Source: Ceratodon purpureus (lineage: Eukaryota; Streptophyta; Bryopsida; Pseudoditrichales; Ditrichaceae). Taken from it: DNA of 64,000 nt. A program made the position numbers and the translations under genes. Each line of letters opens with the position of its first letter. Positions within the stretch are counted from its first letter, which is position 1. Under the pieces are notes generated by a model. That model made no database searches, was not told where the DNA came from, and worked only from the letters and a program-made list of their open reading frames with translations. Below, piece after piece: positions 11,458 to 20,806 of this stretch. The DNA lies in NCBI GenBank assembly GCA_014871385.1, contig CM026429.1:1586554-1650553 (forward strand), in the 5' to 3' direction.

Positions 11458-12735
11458 ATTCCCACCTTGGATAGTTTTGTAGGCCGGGTTAGGGGTTTGC
11501 TGGCAGCGACTTCTAGTCCGGACTTTTATGGGCCACCTTTCTTAAACTTTTCCGAACTTGAAAACAATTTGCCTCTGGACTGCCATGTCTCTTTGAAAGA
11601 TATGGCATTCTTGTAACCCTTCCTTTTTATTCGCAACTGTATTTCTTCTTTATTGTGGACTGCCGACAGCAAGGGCTGCTCTTTAGCATAGCCATTTTAT
11701 CTTTTGAGCTGTTGTTCTCTTCAAGCCCGCGCTGTCTGAGAGCATTGTGCCCTCATCGAAGTTCTTTCCTTTTCTCTTCTTCTATGCAATCAGGTTGCAT
11801 TTTTTATTTCACCGCTGGTATTTTATTTTTTTCTTATTTCATAATTCGCCACCATGGTCCCTTTCAATTTTGGCCATTGTTGTTATTTACCATCTGCGAC
11901 CTACTTCATCTCTTATGTACAACTGTTTTTTTATTTTTATCTTGTTCTATTAGAATCAAGCGTGGTTCTTTTTTTATTTGCAATCTTCCTTTTTTCCTCT
12001 TTGTTGGCACCAAGGGCTGCATTATGCCCGCCATTGCCAGTTCAGAGCACCAGGTTCACGAAGGAGCCAGCCTCTTCGGAGGAAGTAAGAAACTTTACAT
12101 TCCTTCCTAATTACTTCATATTTGTCAAGTGCCAAACTCCATTTTCTGCCTCTGAAGGGTCATGTGCTCTATTGTATGCAATTTTTTTTCTTTTCTTATT
12201 TTGCGCTGGCAGTAGGCTCCACCGTCAATGGCGCCACCACAAGTTCGAAGCAATTTTGCGATTCAGACCCAGGCCCTCTGAAACCCTGGCCATTCTTCAG
12301 ACTTCTTGTATTTTATTCTTTTTTTCATTTTGCACCCTAGGATTCACCACTGGTAATTGTAACTGTTTTTCTTCTCTATTTCCGCTGGCAGCACGAAGAT
12401 CAAGGGTACTTCAAATTTGCCTCCATATAACACATTAATAGAGGATGTCCCACAGAAAGTCCTGAATGGTAAGCAGAACCACTACCTGAACTCGCTAACG
12501 ACTTCGCGAAGAACCTAATGACTTCCCACATACTGTGACTACCCATCCCCGAAATCACTTTTCCTACAGCTCCACAATCTTCATCCTTTTGGGAACCGTG
12601 ACATCCGCAGCTGTAAGGTGTCTCTCATGGCGCTGGTTGATCTGCATCCAACAGATCCTGTCATATTCGTTTGCTGGCAGCAAGGAGCTCTGAACAGCCA
12701 ATTCCCAACACATCAAAACGACTACATGAATTCGG
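11458..12735. other. pyrimidine-rich stretch with repeated CTGGCAG acceptor-like sites
   Basis: Strongly T-rich on the plus strand. Tracts such as TTCTTATTTTG are followed by CGCTGGCAG or close variants near 11665, 11810, 12015, 12205 and 12385. These look like repeated splice-acceptor contexts. Only short exon-like pieces lie between them. A donor-like GGAAGTAAGAAAC is at about 12085. On the minus strand 12570-12700 holds an open piece ending PKRMKIVEL that may be the last exon of the minus-strand gene at 12748-13905. Confidence 0.35.
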
Positions 12736-12747
12736 CTAGACTCGTAC

Positions 12748-13905
12748 CTTTTTCTCACGAACACCGTTGGTCTCTATCAAGACCAGGTTGTACTGCCCAG
12801 GTACGTCATCTCCAAGTGCCATTGCAATTTCGTGCCGCAGGTGGGATACTGGCCAACCCTTGCCAACTTCGAATGTTGGCAGCAAGTTCCCCCTAAACAT
12901 ACAAGACACTTCCACCATCACCTCCTCTGGTAGGTGATCCAACACTTCCCACTAACTGTTGGCAGCCCCCCTATACCTTGTATACATGAACCTGGTGTAT
13001 AATGTTTGTCTTCCCACGTGATAGCGGAAAACAATGCTGGTCCTGTTGGCAACGCACTTGATGACATCTTGGCCAATGTGGAACTTCTCGTTCCACCCTG
13101 GGTTCATTAGACTGCTCAGCAGAGCCTCGGATGGACGACTCAAAACAAACAATGTAGGTGTCCGCCTAATGCTGTCAGCAGCTACCGCAAACAAATCAAC
13201 CATAACATGGATTGGCATAAACCATTGCTGGTGGACGAAGCTGCTACCAGTTGTTGCTTTCATAGCATTTGCAAAATCGAGAGTGAGCTTTGTTCTAAAC
13301 GCCTCAGATGTGTGCATGTCTGGCAAAGGCCACTCCACATCGTTGAACCCTGGAAGCGGGAGTGCTTCAACCTTCCCGTACAGCGTGTCACCTGTTGGAG
13401 GCAAATACAGACCACCAAGGAAGAATGTACCTTTGTCCAGCAACTCCGCGTGGCTCTGTCGATTCCGTGTTGCCTCCCCAATCTCAACATGGAGCACAAG
13501 AATGGGACCAAGGATAGATGCAGGATGTACCCAATCCTCCGAAACCGACGCGTACAGGTAGTTTGCCATTCCCAATTTGGTTGCTGCCTCCGCAGGATCC
13601 AAGCGCAGATGCCTTGGTTGATATGCATGTTGCACAAGCACCTTATCGAGGTCGCATGCTCCATGCTCCGTGGAGATCCAAGAGAAATCTCTGATCTGCG
13701 CTTTGAAGGCCCCCCGAAAATTTTCTCCACCATGTCGCCTTGCCTCTCTACCCCAAGGCCCATCCGACGCTGGTTGCAGCATAACCCATGAATTACGATC
13801 CACCTTCATGGGGATCCAGTTGCCCTCCAAGTCTTGAGTATTATGCAGAATGACACTCTGTACGAGGGAGTTTGGCCATACCACTAGAATGCATGAAATT
13901 TTTGA
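12748..13905 (-). pseudogene. unrecognised protein exon with one in-frame stop
   Basis: On the minus strand an acceptor (GAGTTCACAG) precedes an exon from 13905 that stays in one frame to a donor-like GTACGAG at about 12747. A single TAG at 12954-12952 is the only break. About 385 codons are visible. Composition is typical of a real protein: internal blocks such as GTFFLGGLYLPPTGD, LPDMHTSEAFRTK and QQWFMPIHVMVDLF, then LLPTFEVGKGWPVSHLRHE and QYNLVLIETNG at the C-terminal side. I recognise no family. The stop again reads as CAG to TAG. Upstream (14.0-14.6 kb, minus) an open frame exists but its link to this exon could not be fixed. It lies inside the inverted-repeat element and may be one of its cargo genes. 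Confidence 0.45.
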
Positions 13906-14625
13906 CTGTGAACTCAAAAACTTACAAATGGTGTCGTCGCTGTCATCAACCGCCAGAACTACACGCTGTCAACACACCCTCCGCCATCACGAACGGCTGA
14001 AACCTGCGTCCACGGCCTCGCAACCAAGGTACGACCTACCCTAAAACCTCATCCCGAAACCCCAATTCCCAACTCAGGTACTCTCTCCAACCTATGTGGA
14101 TGGCAGACCGCTGGCAGCGTTGGAAGACCACTACAGCTAAACCCTAAATCTCTACTGCACAATGCGTGACCACCCACAACCGAAATCGAACAACTTCGCC
14201 CAGCCTTTGGAGGCCTCCACCGCTCCATCCTGCTTGACAACGCAACGACGACAACTCTCTCAGGGGAACGCATGAGGTTCGGAATGACCGTTGGCAGCAT
14301 TTCGACATCAACACCTTGTGCACGTTGCATCTCAAAGGGGGAGCGGCAATTTGATTTCGGTAGGTGGCCTGTGGAGTCAGTTTTGCAGGCGTTCATAAAG
14401 CCAACCACCGCTGACATCCTTCTGCAATGCTCGAATTCCGTGCGCGAAGAGGCTCCGTTCTCGACCTGCGGGACTACACGCGCGGGGGAGGGAAGCCTTC
14501 CTGCGCGACTATTGGCCGGACCCCCCCATTCGCGATTTGGCTCGCTTTTGGCGACCTGCTGGCACAGTTGGTGCCAGCAGGTAAAGTGCACGGGCATGCC
14601 CAAAACTTTGGCACGGAAAGCATGG
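13906..14625 (-). other. GC-rich stretch, probable leader or first exon of the minus-strand gene
   Basis: A minus-strand frame is open from 14696 to 14049 but has no recognisable domain. The short palindromic CTGCTGGCACAGTTGGTGCCAGCAG lies at 14557-14581. Probably non-coding or leader sequence. Confidence 0.3.
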
Positions 14626-14661
14626 AAAAGGCCCGTTGGAGACCCCAAACTGCTCCTAATG
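14626..14661 (-). repeat. right terminal inverted repeat of the 9.4 kb element
   Basis: Reverse complement starts CATTAGGAGC and contains GGGGTCTCCAACGGGCCTT. Partner of 5299-5334. Confidence 0.55.
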
Positions 14662-14675
14662 GCTCTGATACTCAT

Positions 14676-15610
14676 GTAAGCACCTCCCACTAGCAAATCA
14701 GCCCTTATAAGGCCCTAGTGTGTGAGTGCACACTCCAATCAATCAAATTGAGTCCCTTCTAGCTCAAATGTGCAATGGTTCACTTGAAGCACTCAAGTCC
14801 TCTCACAATGAACTCAAATGCAAACCTTTGCACCTCACTCAAGTATACCTCCCCTTTCTTTGCTCCTACATGCAAAGATGGCCTTGAATGACTTCAAAGA
14901 GCATCACCTAGACTCCAATGTGCATCTTATGCACCTCAATCACTCAAATCAGCACCTTTAGAGAGCAAGCAAGCACATCCACAATGTTTGAACACTTAGA
15001 AAGTCCAAAAGCTTTGAATGAGAACCTCCACCACTCTTGCAACTCTATGTGCCTCCCCAAATCTCCAAATCAACCCTTGTGCACCTCAAAGGCTCCAAAT
15101 GAGCCCTTGTGCACCTCCAAAGCTCTAATTCAGCCCATGTGCACCTCCAATGCTCCAAATCAGCCCATGTGCACCTCCAATGCTCCAAATCAGCCCTTGT
15201 GCACCTCACACACACAATGCCTCACAAGACCTCCTCCAAATTACTTAGCAACCAAAGAACTCTCACTTGCAACTCACATGAGTGGGCCCATAACCTATTG
15301 AAGTTAAAAGAAGAAGAGAGATGGTTGCTCTAATAAGTGTAGCACACAAAGTAGTACAAACAATGAATGGAGTGAGATATGAGCTTCTTTCGAAGCTCTT
15401 TACTTACAGTACTTGGTTGCACATCTCTAAAGGACTCTCAAGGGACATTCCAAGCCACTTGCAAGTCCCTTTAGTACATGTGGCACTCATGGCCGGCCCT
15501 AAGACTTAGCCACCACCCACTTGTCCTTCCAAGCTTATCATTGACTTGGCTTAGTCAATGCAAGTGGGCTGGTCCTTATCCTTTCACCTACTCATGCCAC
15601 ATGTGCACCT
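14676..15610 (-). repeat. inverted copia LTR-derived segment
   Basis: On the minus strand 15610-15298 matches the plus-strand LTR at about 16270-16339 plus 19111-19341 over about 300 bp with small differences (shared AACAATGAATGGAGTGAGATATGAGC and ACTTGTCCTTCCAA). Its outer LTR start is missing. The part 15297-14676 has no match in the other copy. It ends next to a sequence resembling an initiator-Met tRNA primer site on the minus strand (GTATCAGAGCC, near 14663), so it may be the remaining R-U5 part. That reading is tentative. Confidence 0.6.
15066..15210 (+). repeat. tandem repeat, 30-bp unit, about five copies
   Basis: Units of the form CAAATCAGCCCATGTGCACC plus TCCAATGCTC start at 15066, 15096, 15126, 15156 and 15186. 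The last is partial. It lies in the inverted LTR-derived segment. Confidence 0.85.
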
Positions 15611-15644
15611 CATTGGAGTGTGGTGGACCATACTCATTGGTCCA

Positions 15645-16154
15645 TCACATTAGAGTGTGGTCAAGCGCATCATGCGGTACTTGCAAGGTACCTTGGAGTA
15701 CAAGTTGTGCCTCGGAGCATCAACATCGAGTTGACACGCTATTGCGATGCGGATTGGGCGGGAGATGCAAACAAACGCCGTTCAACAACGGGGTATGTCT
15801 TCTTCGTTGGAGATGGTGCCATTTTGTGGAATTGCAAGAGGCAAACAACAATTGCCTTGTCCACAACGGAGGCGGAGTAACATGGCCACTAGCCAAAGCA
15901 CCAAGTAAGCCATTTGGCTTCGCAAGCTTCTAGGTGATGTCGGGTGTATCCAAGTTGATGCAACGACCATCATGTGTGATAACCAAGGGTGCATTGCATT
16001 GGCAAAGAACCCCACACACCATTCACGCACGAAGCACATTGATGTTCAACATCACTTTATTCGTGAGAAGTTGGAGAGCGGCGAGATAAGCTTGAGGTAT
16101 TGCCCAACGGAGGACATGGTGGCGAATGTGTTGTCAAAGGCACTTGCAAAGTAG
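15645..16154 (+). pseudogene. copia RT/RNase H C-terminal fragment, second copy
   Basis: Nearly identical to 3285-3780 of the first copia element: KRIMRYLQGTLEY, RYCDADWAGDANKRRSTTGY, KHIDVQHHFIREKLES. An extra base at about 15880 (GGAGTAACATGG against GGAGTACATGG) shifts the frame. The TAA after SQSTK seen in the first copy recurs at about 15905. It ends in TAG just before the LTR start at 16158. Only the last 500 bp of pol are present. Confidence 0.88.
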
Positions 16155-16157
16155 GAG

Positions 16158-16339
16158 TGTTAGAGTTTAGAGTAGCTCACAGTCGAGGCTTTTAAAACAG
16201 AGTCTGCAATGAGGTAGAATCAGAAGGGATGAAGTAAAAGGGGAGAAAAGTGAGAGGTATTTTACCACATGGGATACACGTCGCATGAGTAGGTAAAGAG
16301 ATAAGGACCAACCCACTTGCATTGACTAAGCCAAGTCAA
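16158..16339 (+). repeat. 3' LTR of second copia copy, left part
   Basis: Starts TGTTAGAGTTTAGAG directly after the pol fragment. Cut at 16339 by the CACTA-like insertion and continues at 19114. Confidence 0.75.
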
Positions 16340-17814
16340 CACTTAAAGAAACCTGTGTTTTTTGTCCGGTCTTGAATCATGCGTAGGAGACATGTAGACA
16401 TTTGAATTTACGCGAGACATCCTTGTAATACGAACAACTTTAGGATTTTTGTAGGCTGGAAATGGTGCCAAGTGGACGCCACGTCGCCAACACCTAAGTG
16501 CAAAATGACGGGCAGTGCCACATGGCCGGGAATTACATCCTCTTCGATTATGACGTGAAATCTGACGTGGTCCCGCCATTTGCTAACGTGGCGTCCGATG
16601 TGGACCTAGGAAAATCCGACGTGGACATGGAAAAGAGTGACATGGCATGGCTCATCAACAGAGATTTGCGTGGTTTTTTTTCAAGATTCATGTTTGTTGG
16701 AACGTTGTTGGGATTATGGATGTGTTTTTGAAGACGTCTTGAGTTTACGTGGAGATGTCCAAGAATGAATCCATAGACGCAGGGATGTTTCAAAAGACGT
16801 CTCTGCGTTTCCTAAGTATTGCGGCATTCGTCTTCTTTAACATCGTTAGGTCTACATGTCGCTCACAGCACATTGCATGTCCAACACTCCACATGTTTGA
16901 CAAGCCAACAGAGCAAGCGGTTAAACAAGGGATTTAAAAACACGAACCTAATTGGAGAAGTAAAGGCCAAAGTAAGCTTTGTGCAACCTCAAATTCTTAT
17001 TAAAGGTCTTGTGACCTAAGTATGGCTGCAGCAGTTAACCCTCGCCGCCTTTACTCATCCAATGAATTTGACAAATGATTATGTTTTGCAAGACACAATG
17101 ATGTTTTTTAGGATGTGTCAATGTTTTGCCAAACAGTGCTCATGTTTTAAGAGACATCTCCGTGGAATGTCTTCAGAGACATGTAGACGTTATTTGAGAC
17201 ATCTTCAATTGATGTAATTTCGGAAAACATTTTGATATGAAGTGGACAAATCGAAAAAATCAGAGGATCAAAGTTAATGAATATAATCAGAATTCTTCAA
17301 TTTCATATATAATTAATTTTAATTTTAAATTCTTTTAGAAGGCTCGTGGTTTTTATTTTCCTTGTACAAACCGCTGCATGTTTTGCTCTTTATTTACTGT
17401 TAGGCAGCTTTCTATCTTGCACAGTAGTAACTTTCACGTTCTTACTGTAGGTGAAAAGGTAGTGTCGTACCAGCGTGGCAGTTCATTAGGAATTTGGGAC
17501 CCCACTGATTCTGCATGATTTCAAGGATGCGTGTATTTTTTGCACTGATTCCGCATTGCTACGTCATGCATCGCAACAGTACTGATATGACATCGTAATC
17601 ATACAAACAGATATAGCACTGATTTAACACGCTTGATATATCTATTGAAAACGTGTGAAATCTTCACTGTAAGCTCTTGTCAAATGTCGTGTTTCAATTG
17701 TCTTGATTCAGTGCGTTTTCTGTGCAACATCATCTATTTTAGATCTAATTTTTTTATTATTAAAATAATCAAAATAATATTATTTTTAAAAAATTAAAAA
17801 AATTTAATTTGTTT

Positions 17815-17995
17815 TTTAAAAAAACTAAATAAGAATATGGGCATCGCTTCCTCTCAGGCAGCTTCGTCTACTCACGATGCCAAGCCGGCAACTGAGTTCA
17901 ACATGGCTTCTCAACCTCTGCGCTAGAGTGGAATGATTCGAACTCCTTACCCCTCAGTCTGCAAGCGGATCTCCGAACCACCACACCACCTCAAA
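17815..17995 (-). repeat. possible tRNA-derived SINE inside the CACTA-like element
   Basis: The minus strand shows a B-box-like GGAGTTCGAATCATTCC (about 17949-17933), upstream TGGTGGTTCGG as a weak A-box, and an A/T-rich tail toward 17815. Boundaries unclear. Confidence 0.35.
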
Positions 17996-18191
17996 TTCTT
18001 GTCGCATACAATAGAATTCTTCTGCTAATTATACAAATAAGAGTCCATAGGTAATTTTTGCCTTGTCTTAATTTAAAAAATCATTTTTTTTTTGCACTAC
18101 AACATGTAGGCCTTTTTGTACATCTACAAATTTTTTCTGAATTTTTGAAATATTTCTTTTTGGCCAAAATCATCATGGATGTGAGCTGTTT

Positions 18192-18192
<1 letters not shown>

Positions 18193-18245
<53 letters not shown>
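18193..18245 (+). repeat. poly-T tract, 53 bases
   Basis: Uninterrupted T run inside the CACTA-like element. Length in the assembly may be unreliable. Confidence 0.95.
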
Positions 18246-19110
18246 CCTAGCGGACTTTGAATTATTTTAACTATGTGAAAAAAAAAAAATTTCTAAAAAA
18301 TCTTCTTGCACTAAATAATGCAGGACTTTATTTTTATTTAGGATTTTTTTCAGAATATCTTTTTTTTTTTGTTTTTTTGGCCAAAATCGTCATGGCTGTT
18401 TTTATTTTCCCAGCGGACTTTGCATGTTTTTAACTATGCGAATTCATTTTTCTCTGAACATTTTTTTTGCACTACATTCCAAAAGATTCTAAAATATTCC
18501 AAAAAAATATTAAAATATTATACACGAATGTTGTACAAAAATAGTTTGCATTATAATAGATACTGAAATTGTACGAATATAATAAAAGGCATTGATATGA
18601 CATGTATACAATACTAGATCCGCATTCAAAGCAATTGCATATTATCAGTGTCTTATTAGCCATGTAATATAGACACACGATTATTGCATAGATTCCATAA
18701 TGCACCACTTCCGTACGAAAACAACGTTTATCCCATAATCGTTGAACATCATCAACATCAACATCATAGTGATGCATGTCACTTCCGTACCATAACGACA
18801 CTTCTGAATACACGTATGACGTGCGGAATCAGTATTTAACGACAAACATACTAAAATCGTGCAGAATCATTGGGATCCCAAAATTCATCATGTTTTGCGT
18901 CACTCAGAACGTCCTCACAGACGGACAGGTTGCTGCAGACATCGTCGCGTCTTCTTTATCACACTTGTGTTTTGGTATCCACCCACCTCCACTATTCATT
19001 ATTGACGCGTGGACATCGTCATGTTTAGGGGGGCATTATTGGCTAACACCAAGACATCAACAAAACATGTGATTCAAGACGTGACAAAATACACGGGTTT
19101 TTTTATAGTG

Positions 19111-19341
19111 CAGTGATAAGGTTGGAAGGACAAGTAGCTGGTGACTAAGTCATGTGGGCGGCCTTGAGTGACATGGTCTAAAGGAACTTGCAAGTGGTTT
19201 AGAGTCACTTAGAGATGTGCTACCAAATACTATAAGTAAAGGGCTTTGAAACAAGCTCATATCTCACTCCATTCATTGTTTATACCACTTTATGTGCTAC
19301 ACTTTCTAAAGTAATCTTCTCTCTTCTTTTAATCTCAATAC
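19111..19341 (+). repeat. 3' LTR of second copia copy, right part
   Basis: Continuation of the LTR from 16339. Holds a TATA-like ACTATAAGTAAAGG near 19229 followed by GAGATATGAGC homologues in the inverted copy. Similarity to the inverted copy ends at CTCAATA, about 19341. Confidence 0.7.
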
Positions 19342-20506
19342 ATGGAAGGAAGAGCAGGTGATGAAAGGTTTGAGGGCTTTCCTCGGATGGTATCTAGATC
19401 AAGTTCTTCTATTGGTCACGAAGGATATAGTCATGATGTGCCACCCATGAATCAAAGAAATTTTGGCTATGCTTATAGAAGAAGTGGAAGAGAAGTGATG
19501 TCTTTCAATAGAAATCATATACTACCTCTTATACACCATTCTATCTCAGTGATTACAAAGCACAAGGCCAAACACACAACCATCTTATAACAAATTTAGA
19601 AAACCCTCAAGATTGAAAACCTCTAAGTTTGCACAACTTCTATGTAACACTTTCATGACTTTTGATCTTTATAAGGCCTAATAATACTATTATGTAGATT
19701 ATCCATATTAATAAATACCAAATCGCCAATATTTATAGATGTTCAATCCGAATACTTACAACTTTAAAACCACCAATATGTGCAAATATTGATCAACTAA
19801 TATTTAAACATATCACATTAGCCAACAACTATTGAATTAGTAGGTTTGAATTAATATGACATCACTAATTCACACTATTGAACTCATCATGATGATTAAG
19901 AGATGAACACAAGGCAATAGGAATGCAAATATTGTATGAAAATCAACTAAAGCATCAAGGTTATAAAGAACATTCTTATACCACATTACATAGAATATCA
20001 ACTTACATAAGAGCATATCTTCAACATTTGTTCATAAATGGAAACCATTGAGTTCTTGCCCTCTTACAACTAAATAATAACATTACCAAGCCATCAAATA
20101 TGATTCCAACAAACCTCAAAACTCATTGATACCATAAGACATAAATCAATAATTCCAACAACTCATGCATTCTATGACATTTTACTATAAATATGCATAA
20201 GTTTTGCAACAGCTAGACAATATACAATATTTTTAATATGAAACAACATCTAAGACACTACATCACACAATAAAAAATAATACCATTTCCAAAACATAAT
20301 ATGATGCTTTAATATATATGAATATGACATGCACAATATATGTAAACCATCTTTGAATAAAAAGTATACTTATCCACATAAATTTAAGTATATATCTTTT
20401 CATAACACAGACATATACACTATTATATGTATCATATAATATCATATCTTCGATATTAGTCAAGGGGTCGATATTAGTCAAGGGGCATGGGGAAGGGGGT
20501 ATGCGT
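19342..20506. other. AT-rich stretch without a recognised gene
   Basis: An 82-codon frame (19342-19590, GRAGDERFEGFPRMV...) follows the LTR but matches nothing I know. The rest is AT-rich and frequently stopped. Confidence 0.4.
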
Positions 20507-20512
20507 GGTGCT

Positions 20513-20541
20513 GTTAGGGTTAGGGTTGGGGGGGGGGGGGG
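20513..20541 (+). promoter_or_regulatory. telomere-like repeats and G14 run upstream of MAP1A
   Basis: GTTAGGGTTAGGGTTGGG continues into a run of 14 G. Short telomere-type repeats (telo-boxes) are common in promoters of plant translation-related genes. A regulatory role 270 bp before the MAP1A start is inferred. Confidence 0.4.
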
Positions 20542-20806
20542 ATTCGCCAGAGTAAGCGTGGGAGGGCGAGGGCGAGGGCGAGTTGCGCGAGTGAGTGCGT
20601 GACAGGGGTCACGGAGTTGGGGCCACTTGTGTCGCGCATGTTCCCTTCCGCTTTTGGCCATTCCCAACCATACTTCCGATCATCACGCGCGTGACGCTGC
20701 TGCTGTTGCTGTGAAGGGCTGGATTTCGCCCTGGCATGTTTGTCACTCCAGGCGCACTCACCAAGCGCGTCGAGCTTCTTTTCTTTCCACCAGCTGTGGT
20801 CGCAAC

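Larger units (their letters stand above)
5299..14661. mobile_element. putative 9.4 kb multi-gene element with terminal inverted repeats
   Basis: The sequence from 5299 (CATTAGGGG...) and the reverse complement from 14661 (CATTAGGAG...) agree at 28 of 36 positions, including the run GGTCTCCAAC followed by GGCCTT. Nothing further out matches. The interval holds two plus-strand genes and one minus-strand gene of unknown family, all using the same recurrent GCTG(N)CAGC-type words. No clear longer target duplication is visible. If the boundary is the TA just inside CATTA, a TA duplication is possible (TA before GGGG at left, TA after CTCC at right). Treating the interval as one element is an inference from the inverted ends. 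Confidence 0.5.
16340..19110. mobile_element. non-autonomous CACTA-like DNA transposon, 2771 bp
   Basis: Left end CACTTAAAGAAACCTGTG and reverse complement of the right end CACTATAAAAAAACCCGTG continue similar for about 42 bp (both run into TCTTGAATCA). The flanking 3-bp duplication is CAA (16337-16339) and CAG (19111-19113), one mismatch. The inverted LTR copy at 15530-15560 carries the uninterrupted site, in which the insertion is absent and a single CAA is present. Subterminal DNA is rich in short motifs (GACATGTAGAC, AGACGTCT, GAGACATCT) between 16385 and 17220, and related GACATCGTC/GTCATG words recur near 18900-19030. No transposase frame is present. Confidence 0.8.

Noticed and set aside
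14657-14675. Minus-strand GTATCAGAGCC as a copia primer-binding site
   Set aside because: The match to the initiator-Met tRNA end is good, but the adjoining LTR-derived segment is not matched by the other copy, so it is mentioned only as a possibility.
15066-15210. CRISPR-like regular repeat
   Set aside because: Units are directly adjacent without spacers; an ordinary tandem repeat in plant retrotransposon DNA.
18058-18270. 70-codon frame across the poly-T tract
   Set aside because: It is a product of the T run (poly-Phe); no coding support.
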